This document shows positions 44,124-52,806 of a stretch of 64,000 nt of DNA, piece after piece. The notes under the pieces are model-generated. The model was not told the origin of the DNA. It saw only the letters and a list, made by a program, of their open reading frames with translations, and made no database searches. How positions within the stretch are numbered: the first letter of the stretch is position 1; each line of letters begins with the position of its first letter. A program made the position numbers and the translations under genes. Source of the DNA: RGIG3102 sp964369975. Lineage in GTDB: Bacteria; Bacillota; Clostridia; Oscillospirales; Ruminococcaceae. Location: NCBI GenBank assembly GCA_964369975.1, contig CAYJFZ010000007.1:1-64000 (forward strand), in the 5' to 3' direction.

Positions 44124-44600
44124 ATGATAAGAAAAGCAACAATTGAAGACGCTTCAAGATTAGCAGAGATTTTTATTTTTGCAAAAAGAGTTACATATCG
44201 TCCAATTTTTAAAGATGACAAGGTATCTTTTGATATAATGCAGGTACTGCCTTTAGCGCAAAGCTTTATTCAAAATCCAAAATTATTAGAGAATATGTAT
44301 GTTTTTGATGATGAATTTGTAAAAGCACTTGTAAATATTTCTTTTGATGAAGATAAAGCAGAAATTAAAGAATTGTATACAGATCCTTTTTTCCAAGGGC
44401 AAAAGATAGGCGGAGAATTGTTTAGATTTGCGCAAAATTTATTTAAAGAAAAAGGCTATAGCGAAATCGTCTTGTGGGTATTAGAAAAAAATAAAACAGC
44501 AAGGGCTTTTTATGAGAAATCAGGCTTTAAAAAGACTGATGAAAGAGAGTTAGAAGAAGGCACTAATGAATATAAATTAAAATACATTAAGGAAATATAA
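44124..44600 (+). CDS. GNAT-family N-acetyltransferase
   Basis: This 158-residue protein has a complete GNAT fold: MIRKATIEDASRLAEIF at the start, ELYTDPFFQGQKIGGELF with the acetyl-CoA loop QGQKIG, and LEKNKTARAFYEKSGFK as motif B. The pattern resembles RimI/PhnO-like small acetyltransferases. The acceptor is unknown. It has its own promoter and lies alone before tRNA-Pro. Confidence 0.92.
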   Translation: MIRKATIEDASRLAEIFIFAKRVTYRPIFKDDKVSFDIMQVLPLAQSFIQNPKLLENMYVFDDEFVKALVNISFDEDKAEIKELYTDPFFQGQKIGGELFRFAQNLFKEKGYSEIVLWVLEKNKTARAFYEKSGFKKTDERELEEGTNEYKLKYIKEI

Positions 44601-44672
44601 AGGACTTTATAAATCAAAATTAGTCATATAAATAATATGTGAAAGTTGATTTTTTATAGGCTAAATTTTTAC

Positions 44673-44701
44673 TTGAAAAATAAAAGTAAATATATTATAA
44701 T
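44673..44701 (+). promoter_or_regulatory. Promoter of tRNA-Pro
   Basis: -35 TTGAAA (44673-44678), 17-nt spacer, -10 TATAAT (44696-44701). The tRNA starts 12 nt later. Confidence 0.8.
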
Positions 44702-44712
44702 TAAAAAAGTTT

Positions 44713-44788
44713 CTGGGTGTGGCGCAGCTGGTAGCGTGCTACCTTGGGGTGGTAGAGGTCGCCTGTTCAAGTCAGGTCACTCAGACCA
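44713..44788 (+). tRNA. tRNA-Pro (anticodon GGG), CCA encoded
   Basis: The 76-nt gene has the acceptor CTGGGTG pairing with CACTCAG, discriminator A and CCA. The anticodon arm is CTACC-TTGGGGT-GGTAG. The first base C of the acceptor is a usual proline feature. A weak hairpin with a T run follows near 44791-44827. Unlike tRNA-Leu and tRNA-Gln in this window it has no tail repeat. Confidence 0.95.
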
Positions 44789-45021
44789 AAATTCTCTTAA
44801 ATTTTTTATTTAAGGGGATTTTTTTATTTTGGAAGATAAAATATTACATAAAATTACAAAAAAATCTCTATTTTAGATGTAATATTAATAATAGAGCGCT
44901 TATAAAGCAAAAAAAGACTAAATATAAATGTAAACATTTGATTAACTTTTATAAATGTAAATGTTTGTTTTCTGCCTTTTTCTGCGTAGTTTTCCATCGA
45001 TTAAACGATAAAAGTGCATAA

Positions 45022-45038
45022 ATCGATAATTTATCGAT
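45022..45038. promoter_or_regulatory. 17-bp ATCGAT palindrome upstream of the c-di-GMP protein gene
   Basis: ATCGATAATTTATCGAT is a perfect palindrome around one central base. A related ATCG-N6-CGAT lies at 44996-45009. Both are within the 388-nt gene-free stretch 44789-45176, which also holds two copies of TATAAATGTAAA (near 44931 and 44951) and a strong ribosome binding site (AAAGGAGGGAAATTAAA). Confidence 0.5.
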
Positions 45039-45176
45039 AAAAAAATATTCATATAGCTTATATCGTGTAATATAAAAGTAATATAGTCTATGGTAAAATA
45101 ACTGAACAAGTGATAAAATATAAATATAAAATATAAATATTAATATTATTAAGTTAGGTAAAGGAGGGAAATTAAA

Positions 45177-48100
45177 ATGAAATTTTGCAATATTTTATAC
45201 AGCGATAATCCAACATTAAAGCGTGAAATCGAAAATAGCGGTTTTTTAAAAAATGATGAATGTTTAGTAAGAGTTCATATATCAAATGCTGATAAAGACT
45301 ATGCGTTAGCCTTAGCTAAAAGTATTAAAAAATTATTGCCAAATTCAAAAATAGCAGGCCTTACAACAAGTGGCGTTATTTACAATGGCAAAATTCATAA
45401 TGATGGAACTCTCATATCTATAACTGGTTTTGAAAACAGTGAAATAACAAGTTTTTTAGTAGATGCTACTGAGTTATCTAACAAAGATATAGAAAATTTT
45501 CTAATTGAAAAAACAAATAGTATAAACACTACTTTTGGATTTTTATTTTTTACAGATGCAAGTTACGAAGTTTTTGATATTTTAAAAAATGTCAAAGGCA
45601 AAATAAATGATGTTAAATTCATAGGAGGCATCGCAGCTACTCTTACAAAAAGCGGAGATGGCTTTGATTCCTTTATATTTGATGAGAACAATGTATATGA
45701 AAATGGCTTTAGTGTATCATTTGTAGAAAATGGCCATATCAGCATATATTCAAATGTTATAGTAGGTCATGAGCCTTTAGGCAAAACTTATAAAATAACA
45801 AAGGCGCATAAAGATTATATAGAAGAAATAGAGGGTGAGGATGCCCTTGAATGGATATATAAAGAGTTAGGAATCACAGAGTTACTTGAGGATGAAAGTA
45901 TTGAAAGAAGAGCAAATGTAGACCCTTTAGTGAGATTCCCGCTTACTTTAGAAAATGAAGATGGTGCAAGTAGATTTTTACAATATGAAAAAGAAACAAG
46001 AAAGCTAAAATTATATTTTACCTCATTGAAGGAAGGCCAAGAATTCAAAATAAGTTATCTAAATACTCTAAAAAGTATTCAAGAATGGCAAGACACCTGT
46101 CTTGATTTACAAAAAGTGAGTAGTGAGTATGTTTTTGCTTATTCATGTTTATTTAGAAGACTATATCTTGAAAACTTAGCCTTATGGGAAATGAAGCCGT
46201 TTGAAAATCAGAATATTTGTGCGGCATTTTTAAATGGTGAAATTGGTAATAAGGGTGAAAATAATAACTTTTATAATGGCGCTTGTAGCTTCTTTACATT
46301 TGCAACGCAAGAAAAAACCATAGATATTGATTTATCAGCTTTTGAAAATATTGCGCAGCTTGAAGATTCAAATGATGAATTGTTAGAAAACTTATTAAAT
46401 ATAAGAACTCATTTAGATAAAAATAATGACAAAATTTTTGATGCAATTGTTGAAGATGTAAAAGAAAAGTACAATTTAAGAGCTTTTAAAAATGACAAGA
46501 TTAAAGGTGTAATAGACTTTATTAAAGACCAAAAAGAAGATGAAAAAACTAAAATAGGCCTTATTTTAATAAAAGCATTTTCAAAAGAAGATAGTGGAAA
46601 AGAAACCTATAAAATCGTTTTTGAAAAATTAGAATCAGGCACTAATGCACTTGTACAAGTAGTAGAAGAAAAATACCCTGAGTTAAATTTCAATTTATAT
46701 AGTTATAATAGAAATGCAGTCTTCTTTACAATTAAAGAAAATGTGCCAGATGCAAGATTTATAGAAATATCAAAAGCTATATATGACTTTGTTTTAATAG
46801 AAAAAAATAAAACTATAGATGTAGACTTATATGCGAAAATGATGATATCTTTACAAGGTGAAAAAATTCAAAGTCTATTCACTAAAGCACAAAACTCTAA
46901 AAAAGATGATGTTTTTGCAATTTCAAGTGATGCAAATGAAGATAATCGAAATCAAGCAGAATTTAAAACTCTAACAGTAATTAAAAAGGCTGTTGAAGAA
47001 AATGCAGTATATCCTTATTTGCAAGGTATATACAGCAATAGGTATGGTAAGTTTTTTGCTTATGAAGCTTTAATGAGACTAAAAACGGCAGATGGCAATT
47101 TGCTTTTCCCAGAACAATTCTTAGAAATAGCTAAAAAGTATGGTTTATATTCTGATTTAAGTTTTATTATGATTGATAAAACTTTAGATTTTTTCAAAAA
47201 TTCTAAAGACATTATATTTATTAATGTTTCAGTAGATGATATAGTATCTGCGCAGTTTACACAAAAGCTTTTTGAAAAACTAAAAAGCATAGATGATGCT
47301 TCAAACTTTGTTTTTGAAATTTGTGATATTGAAAATTGCAAGAATTATAATGAGCTAAACAATTTTATGCAAAATATTAAACTTTATAAGTGTAAAATTT
47401 CAATAGGTGAGTTACAGTTTATTGATATGAAGCTTTTTGAGAGCATTCAAATGGCGGACTACTTAAAAATTGATAAAGACTTCATTGAGAATGAGCTTAA
47501 AGAACAGATGGTTAAAGATGTCTATAGCTATGCAAAAAAACTTCAAGCTGAAATCATCGTAAAAAAAGTAGAAACAATGAATTCTCAAAAAGCAGCTTTA
47601 AATAAAGCTATTAAGTATTCACAAGGTTTCTTATTTTCAAAACCAATGAAAATAGAAGATTATTACTCAGAATTTGAAATTGCTAATAGGCTAACACAAG
47701 AAGATAAAGATGCCATAGACTCAAAAAATGAGAATAAAAAAAGCAATTTATTACAAAGAAACTCAAGATTTTATATGGGTGGAATTATAGCTGTAGTTAT
47801 GGCTATATTGGCAGTAGTAGTCTTTTCTGGTAATAATAATAGACTCGTTAGCGATATGAACGATGCCTTTTTAGTAGAACTTGCAACTAATACAACTGAT
47901 AAAATTGCACTATATATGGATAATGCAACAAGTGATTTAATAACCTATGAAAACATAGTATCAAAATCATATTCAGAAGATATCGCCTTACACGAAACTT
48001 TAGAAATAATAGGTGATTCTACAAATTTTGATGAAGTCTATGTTTCTTATATGGGCGAAGTACCACTATCCGCAAGCGGTGAAGAATTAGGTATAGAAGT

Positions 48101-49238
48101 CACAGACTACTACTTTAATTCAAAAGAGGGCGAAGTGAGTATTTCAAGCCCTGTAATAAATCAAACAAATCAAGAAACCATCTTCTTTGTACACACTCCG
48201 GTAGTAAAAGATGGGCAAATAATAGGCGAAATTTTCGGCGTTTATAACTTAAAAGATTTTTCAGACTTATTAGATATTAAAAGTTTTGGAGGGGAGGCTT
48301 TCTTCCATTTATGTGAAGTTAATGGAACACCACTGATTTTAAGTGGAGATAGCAATAACTTATTCCAAGGCGGAGATATGTATACATTTATAGGCTCATT
48401 AAATATAGTAAATGGTCATACTCCAGAGTCTATTAAGCAAGATATGAAAAATGATGATACTGTACTATTAAAGTATGATATAAATGGTGAAGAAAGAACA
48501 GCCGTTATGATAACAGTACCTGGCACACAATGGTGTATTGTAAGTATTATTCTTGATGAAATAGTCGTACAAATGGTATCAGAAATAAATAGCACAACTC
48601 TTACTTTCTCTTTATTCCTTATAATAGTTTTTGCTTTATACTTTACGCTAACTTTATTAAGAGAAGTTAGAACACAAAAAGACTTAGTATTAGCTTTAGA
48701 ATCAAGCTATATATTAGCAAATGACTTACAAAGCAGTATAGAAACTGACTCTTTAACAAAAACTTATAGTAGAATAACAGTAACTGAAAAAATAACAGAG
48801 TTAATAAAGCAATCAAAACACAATGATGAAATCCATGCTTTAGCTATGATAGATGTTGATAACTTTAAGTCTATTAATGATACTTATGGCCACCAAGTGG
48901 GCGATATATACTTGCAAGAATTTGCTGCTACTGTAAAAAAATCACTAAGGACTGGCGATTTATTAGGGCGACTCGGCGGAGATGAATTTATACTTTTATT
49001 AAATAATATAGAAGACTTAACAAATGTTAAAAATGTTTTAGATAGAACTATTAAAAGTGTAAATAATATCGAAATTGAAAATGTATCTTTAGATGAAGTA
49101 TCTATAAGTATTGGTGTTGTAATCATTCCAAAAGATGGCGATGATTATCAAGACTTAAATAATAAGGCTGATAAGGCTTTATACTTTGCAAAGAATGCTG
49201 GCAAAAATAGATATATCATATACGATGATATAAACTAA
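45177..49238 (+). CDS. FIST - degenerate EAL - extracytoplasmic sensor - GGDEF diguanylate cyclase
   Basis: This is a 1353-residue signalling protein. FIST-N (about 25-190, with SKIAGLTTSGVI) and FIST-C (about 195-365, with CAAFLNGEIGNKGENN) are small-ligand sensors. An unclear, perhaps degenerate GGDEF-like region spans 375-590. An EAL-like domain covers about 595-850. It keeps YEALMRL (E630) and FINVS, but the DDFG metal loop is replaced by KISIGELQ, so it should lack phosphodiesterase activity. A membrane helix is near 865-882 and a Cache-like extracytoplasmic domain at about 885-1135. A second helix is near 1143-1162. The C-terminal GGDEF domain is intact (GGDEF at 1267-1271) with the inhibitory RTGD I-site at 1258-1261, five residues upstream. 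It should make c-di-GMP in response to internal and external ligands. Confidence 0.88.
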   Translation: MKFCNILYSDNPTLKREIENSGFLKNDECLVRVHISNADKDYALALAKSIKKLLPNSKIAGLTTSGVIYNGKIHNDGTLISITGFENSEITSFLVDATELSNKDIENFLIEKTNSINTTFGFLFFTDASYEVFDILKNVKGKINDVKFIGGIAATLTKSGDGFDSFIFDENNVYENGFSVSFVENGHISIYSNVIVGHEPLGKTYKITKAHKDYIEEIEGEDALEWIYKELGITELLEDESIERRANVDPLVRFPLTLENEDGASRFLQYEKETRKLKLYFTSLKEGQEFKISYLNTLKSIQEWQDTCLDLQKVSSEYVFAYSCLFRRLYLENLALWEMKPFENQNICAAFLNGEIGNKGENNNFYNGACSFFTFATQEKTIDIDLSAFENIAQLEDSNDELLENLLNIRTHLDKNNDKIFDAIVEDVKEKYNLRAFKNDKIKGVIDFIKDQKEDEKTKIGLILIKAFSKEDSGKETYKIVFEKLESGTNALVQVVEEKYPELNFNLYSYNRNAVFFTIKENVPDARFIEISKAIYDFVLIEKNKTIDVDLYAKMMISLQGEKIQSLFTKAQNSKKDDVFAISSDANEDNRNQAEFKTLTVIKKAVEENAVYPYLQGIYSNRYGKFFAYEALMRLKTADGNLLFPEQFLEIAKKYGLYSDLSFIMIDKTLDFFKNSKDIIFINVSVDDIVSAQFTQKLFEKLKSIDDASNFVFEICDIENCKNYNELNNFMQNIKLYKCKISIGELQFIDMKLFESIQMADYLKIDKDFIENELKEQMVKDVYSYAKKLQAEIIVKKVETMNSQKAALNKAIKYSQGFLFSKPMKIEDYYSEFEIANRLTQEDKDAIDSKNENKKSNLLQRNSRFYMGGIIAVVMAILAVVVFSGNNNRLVSDMNDAFLVELATNTTDKIALYMDNATSDLITYENIVSKSYSEDIALHETLEIIGDSTNFDEVYVSYMGEVPLSASGEELGIEVTDYYFNSKEGEVSISSPVINQTNQETIFFVHTPVVKDGQIIGEIFGVYNLKDFSDLLDIKSFGGEAFFHLCEVNGTPLILSGDSNNLFQGGDMYTFIGSLNIVNGHTPESIKQDMKNDDTVLLKYDINGEERTAVMITVPGTQWCIVSIILDEIVVQMVSEINSTTLTFSLFLIIVFALYFTLTLLREVRTQKDLVLALESSYILANDLQSSIETDSLTKTYSRITVTEKITELIKQSKHNDEIHALAMIDVDNFKSINDTYGHQVGDIYLQEFAATVKKSLRTGDLLGRLGGDEFILLLNNIEDLTNVKNVLDRTIKSVNNIEIENVSLDEVSISIGVVIIPKDGDDYQDLNNKADKALYFAKNAGKNRYIIYDDIN

Positions 49239-49270
49239 GTATTGCTTTTATAGTAGGATAAGTAAAATTT

Positions 49271-49307
49271 AAAAACTCAGTGTGAATATTTTTTGCACTG
49301 AGTTTTT
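49271..49307 (+). terminator. Terminator after the GGDEF protein gene
   Basis: AAAAACTCAGTG (49271-49282) pairs with CACTGAGTTTTT (49296-49307) across a 13-nt loop. Confidence 0.85.
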
Positions 49308-49482
49308 AAATTGAATGATAAAATTACTGATATAAATATTTATAAATTAAGTAAAAAAATATCCAATAAAAACATAAATATTAATAAAAATTTCGTATAG
49401 GTAGGAGATTTTTTGTAATGTCTGATTTTATTGCTGACAAATCTTTAGAATATAGAGAATGTTTTTTGTACAATATGTAGAA

Positions 49483-49529
49483 ATACTATATATTGTGAAT
49501 TTTGTCTTGAATAACACAACATATCGGTA
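49483..49529 (+). promoter_or_regulatory. Two NrdR-like boxes before nrdD
   Basis: ATACTATATATTGTGA (49483-49498) is a good match to the ACACTATATATAGTGT-type NrdR box. ACACAACATATCGGTA (49514-49529) is a weaker one. They start exactly 31 nt apart (three helical turns), the known NrdR spacing. The second box fills the promoter spacer. The remainder of 49308-49482 shows nothing else definable. Confidence 0.65.
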
Positions 49530-49535
49530 TATAAT
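49507..49535 (+). promoter_or_regulatory. Promoter of nrdD-nrdG-dut
   Basis: -35 TTGAAT (49507-49512), 17-nt spacer, -10 TATAAT (49530-49535). The spacer is occupied by an NrdR-like box. Confidence 0.7.
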
Positions 49536-49635
49536 ATATATTATCAAAAGTAAAAAATAATTATTACTATGTGTTTTAGTATCAAAATATATTACAATTC
49601 ACTATTTTTATGTAGATTTAAATGAGGAGTAGAAA

Positions 49636-51783
49636 ATGAAAGAGATTAAAGTAATTAAAAGAAATGGCAGGCAAGTAGAGTTTGATAGTATTAAAATCGA
49701 ACAAGCCATTTTAAAGGCAATGAAATACGGTAGCGGTATTGTAAATGAAAAGCTTGCAAAAGAAATAGGCGAGAATTTTACAAGCGATAAAACGATTGTT
49801 ACTATTAAAGAAATTGAAGACTATGTTTATAAATCATTAGTAGAAGCTGAGGATACTCTAACGGCTAAATGCTATGAAGCGTATAGGGCTGTAAGAGAAT
49901 ACCAAAGACAAAGAAATACAATTGATAATAAAGTTGTAGGCTTAATAAGTGGTGAAAATAAAGAAGCCTTAATGGAAAACTCAAACAAGCAAGAAAGATT
50001 AATTTCAACACAAAGAGATTTAGTAGCAGAAGAAGTATCAAAAGACTTAGCAAAAAGAATTATGCTACCTCCACATATAGCTCAAGCTCACGATAATGGG
50101 CTTATTCATATTCACGATTTAGGTCATTACTTAAATCCATCTTTCAATTGCTGTTTAGTAAATTTAAAAGATATGCTTGAAAATGGTACAGTTATAAATG
50201 GAAAAATGATTGAAAAACCAAAAACTTTTAGAACAGCCTGTACTATTGCAACTCAGATTATTGCACAAGTAGCCTCAGGCCAATTTGGTGGACAAACTAT
50301 TTCTTTAGCACATCTTTCACCGTTTGTAAGATTAACTGAAGAAAAAATTAGAAAACAGCTTATAAAAGAATGGGGCGATAATGGCTTTAGCTATTCAACA
50401 GAACAATTAAATAATGCTGTACAAATAAGATTAGAAGATGAAGTAAAAGCAGGTATTCAAACAATTCAATACCAAGTAAATACACTTCAAACTTCTAACG
50501 GACAAAGTCCATTTTTAAGCGTGTTTATGTATATTTCAGAATATCCAGAATACGAAAAAGAAACAGTAATGCTTATTAAAGAAGTGTTAAAGCAAAGAAT
50601 TCAAGGTATCAAAAATGAAGTTGGTGCTTGGATAACTCCTGCTTTCCCAAAACTTTTATATGTGACTGATGAAAATAATATTCACGAAGATAGTGAACAC
50701 TTTGAAATTACAAAACTTGCCTCTGTCTGTGTATCAAAAAGAATGATGCCAGACTTCATAAGTGCAAAACATATGAAGGCAAATTATGAGGGCAATGTTT
50801 TTGGCTGTATGGGCTGTCGTGCTTGGCTTTCACCTTATACAGGCAGTGTAAACAATGAAGAAGGCGAATACAAATGGTATGGAAGATTTAACATGGGTCT
50901 TACTTCATTAAACCTTGCTGATGTAGGCTTATCAGCGCAAAAAGATATTAAAAAATTCTGGAACATATTAGAAGATAGATTAGATTTATGTAAAGAAAGT
51001 TTAATGCTAAGATACGATAAATTAAAAGATATCACAAGCGATGTTTCACCAATTCACTGGCAACACGGTGCGATAGCAAGACTTGAAAAACACCAACCAA
51101 TCGCTGAATTACTCCAAGATGGCTATGCAACTATCACTTTAGGCTACATAGGTTTATATGAATGTGTACTATCATTAATCGGTGAAAGTCATACAACAGC
51201 AAAAGGTGAGAAATTAGCTTTGGATATAATGAACCATTTAAAAGCAAAAATCGTACTATGGAAAAGGCAAACAGGCTTAGGTTTTGCTTTATACGGCACA
51301 CCAAGTGAAAGCTTAACAGAAAGATTTGCAAAATGCTTACAAAAACGCTTTGGCATAATCGAAGGAATAACAGACAGAGATTACTTAACAAATTCATACC
51401 ATGTTTTTGTTCAAGAGGATATTGATGCTTTTGAAAAATTAAAGTTTGAATCAAAATTCCACCCAATTTCTTCAGGTGGCGCTATAAGTTATGTAGAACT
51501 TCCAAACCTTGTAAATAATCCACAGGTTATCCTAACTTTAATCCAATTTATGTATGAAAATGTGCAGTATGCTGAAATGAATACTAAATTAGATTTCTGT
51601 ATGGAATGTAGTTTTGAAGGGGAAATCCTTTGCGATGAAAACTTAGAGTGGCATTGTCCTAACTGCGGTAACCGTGATAAGGATAGGATGAATGTTGTAA
51701 GAAGGACTTGCGGATACCTTGGTGAAAACTTCTGGAATGAAGGTAGGACTCAAGAAATAAAAGAAAGAGTAATGCATCTATAA
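49636..51783 (+). CDS. nrdD: Anaerobic ribonucleoside-triphosphate reductase (class III)
   Basis: This 715-residue enzyme reduces NTPs to dNTPs anaerobically. An ATP-cone (residues 1-95, KVIKRNGRQVEFDSIKIE) senses ATP/dATP. The ten-stranded barrel follows. A zinc-binding C-terminus with CMEC...CPNCG precedes the glycyl-radical loop RRTCGYLG (G693). Length and motifs fit the class III family. The activase gene nrdG follows, separated by a small hairpin, and dut overlaps nrdG. The ribosome binding site is TGAGGAGTAGAAA. Confidence 0.97.
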   Translation: MKEIKVIKRNGRQVEFDSIKIEQAILKAMKYGSGIVNEKLAKEIGENFTSDKTIVTIKEIEDYVYKSLVEAEDTLTAKCYEAYRAVREYQRQRNTIDNKVVGLISGENKEALMENSNKQERLISTQRDLVAEEVSKDLAKRIMLPPHIAQAHDNGLIHIHDLGHYLNPSFNCCLVNLKDMLENGTVINGKMIEKPKTFRTACTIATQIIAQVASGQFGGQTISLAHLSPFVRLTEEKIRKQLIKEWGDNGFSYSTEQLNNAVQIRLEDEVKAGIQTIQYQVNTLQTSNGQSPFLSVFMYISEYPEYEKETVMLIKEVLKQRIQGIKNEVGAWITPAFPKLLYVTDENNIHEDSEHFEITKLASVCVSKRMMPDFISAKHMKANYEGNVFGCMGCRAWLSPYTGSVNNEEGEYKWYGRFNMGLTSLNLADVGLSAQKDIKKFWNILEDRLDLCKESLMLRYDKLKDITSDVSPIHWQHGAIARLEKHQPIAELLQDGYATITLGYIGLYECVLSLIGESHTTAKGEKLALDIMNHLKAKIVLWKRQTGLGFALYGTPSESLTERFAKCLQKRFGIIEGITDRDYLTNSYHVFVQEDIDAFEKLKFESKFHPISSGGAISYVELPNLVNNPQVILTLIQFMYENVQYAEMNTKLDFCMECSFEGEILCDENLEWHCPNCGNRDKDRMNVVRRTCGYLGENFWNEGRTQEIKERVMHL

Positions 51784-51790
51784 AATAAAT

Positions 51791-51814
51791 AAAAGGGCAA
51801 GAAATTGCCCTTTT
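51791..51814 (+). terminator. Hairpin between nrdD and nrdG
   Basis: AAAAGGGCAA, loop GAAA, TTGCCCTTTT. It is probably a partial terminator or an RNA-stabilising hairpin that sets the nrdD:nrdG ratio. Confidence 0.75.
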
Positions 51815-51832
51815 AAAATAGAGGGAATGATT

Positions 51833-52342
51833 ATGAATTATGCACAAATAAGGCAATTCGATGTGGCAAATGGCACAGGAATTCGTTCAAGTTTATTTGT
51901 AAGTGGTTGCCATTTTGAATGTAAAAACTGCTTTAATCCTGAATACTGGCCTTTTGATTATGGCAATGAGTATACTGATGAAGTAATGAATAAATTTGTC
52001 AAAATGGGCTTAAATGAAAGTGTAGAAGGCTATTCAATTTTAGGCGGAGAGCCTCTTGATCAATTAGCTGATGATATGCTTTTAAAAACAGTGAAATTAA
52101 TAAAAGAAAAAAGTAATAAAACTATATGGATGTGGACAGGCTTTACCTTAGAAACAATGAATGAAAAGCAAAAGGAGATAATACAGTATGTTGATGTATT
52201 AATTGACGGGCAGTTTATCGATGCAAAAAAAGACTTAACCTTGCTTTTTAGGGGTAGTTCAAATCAAAGGCTTTTAGATGTTCAAAAGTCATTAAAAAAA
52301 GGAGAAGCAGTGCCATGGGACAACAATTGGAAATTAAAATAA
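51833..52342 (+). CDS. nrdG: Anaerobic ribonucleotide reductase activating protein
   Basis: I prefer the ATG at 51833 because it is 7-8 nt from AGAGGG; an ATG at 51827 is too close. The 169-residue radical SAM enzyme makes the glycyl radical on NrdD. The cluster motif CHFECKNC gives C26, C30 and C33, and SILGGEPLDQ is the SAM GGE motif. Small size and a single domain fit NrdG. Its last 28 nt overlap dut. Confidence 0.95.
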   Translation: MNYAQIRQFDVANGTGIRSSLFVSGCHFECKNCFNPEYWPFDYGNEYTDEVMNKFVKMGLNESVEGYSILGGEPLDQLADDMLLKTVKLIKEKSNKTIWMWTGFTLETMNEKQKEIIQYVDVLIDGQFIDAKKDLTLLFRGSSNQRLLDVQKSLKKGEAVPWDNNWKLK

Positions 52343-52755
52343 AATATTTTAGCGAAGAAATAGAAAAAATCAAAAAAACTATAAAAGGTGACTGGATAGA
52401 TTTAAGAGCAAGTGAAAAAGTAGAATTAAAGCAAGGCGAATTCAAATTAATTCCATTAGGAATAGCAATGCAACTGCCTAAAGGCTATGAAGCGCATATC
52501 TTGCCAAGGTCTTCAACTTTTAAAAACTTTGGAGTTATCCAAACAAACAGTATGGGAATAATAGATAACACTTACTGTGGTGATGATGATCAATGGTTTT
52601 TCCCAGCTTTTGCAATGCGTGACACTGTAATTGAAAAAAATGATAGGATTTGCCAATTTAGAATTATGGAAAATCAAAAGGATATTACAGTAGAGTTTAC
52701 CGATTCATTAAATAATGAAAACAGAGGCGGTCACGGCTCAACAGGAATTAAATAA
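52315..52755 (+). CDS. dut: dUTP diphosphatase (trimeric dUTPase)
   Basis: This 146-residue enzyme has the five dUTPase motifs: GIAMQLPKG (motif 1), LPRSST (motif 2), GIIDNTYCGD (motif 3 with the catalytic Asp), KNDRICQFRI (motif 4) and NRGGHGSTG (motif 5, C-terminal arm). It removes dUTP and supplies dUMP. Overlap with nrdG shows translational coupling and fits the dNTP-supply theme of the operon. Confidence 0.95.
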   Translation: MGQQLEIKIKYFSEEIEKIKKTIKGDWIDLRASEKVELKQGEFKLIPLGIAMQLPKGYEAHILPRSSTFKNFGVIQTNSMGIIDNTYCGDDDQWFFPAFAMRDTVIEKNDRICQFRIMENQKDITVEFTDSLNNENRGGHGSTGIK

Positions 52756-52762
52756 AAAATAA

Positions 52763-52792
52763 AAACACAGTGTAAAATTTTACACTGTGTTT
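52763..52792. terminator. Bidirectional terminator after dut
   Basis: AAACACAGTGTAAA and TTTACACTGTGTTT form a near-perfect stem between converging genes. Confidence 0.9.
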
Positions 52793-52806
52793 ATTTAATA
52801 TTTAAG

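Noticed and set aside
44719..45021. 100-codon frame starting in tRNA-Pro
   Set aside because: It overlaps the tRNA and its terminator, lacks a ribosome binding site and is Lys/Asn/Cys-rich noise.
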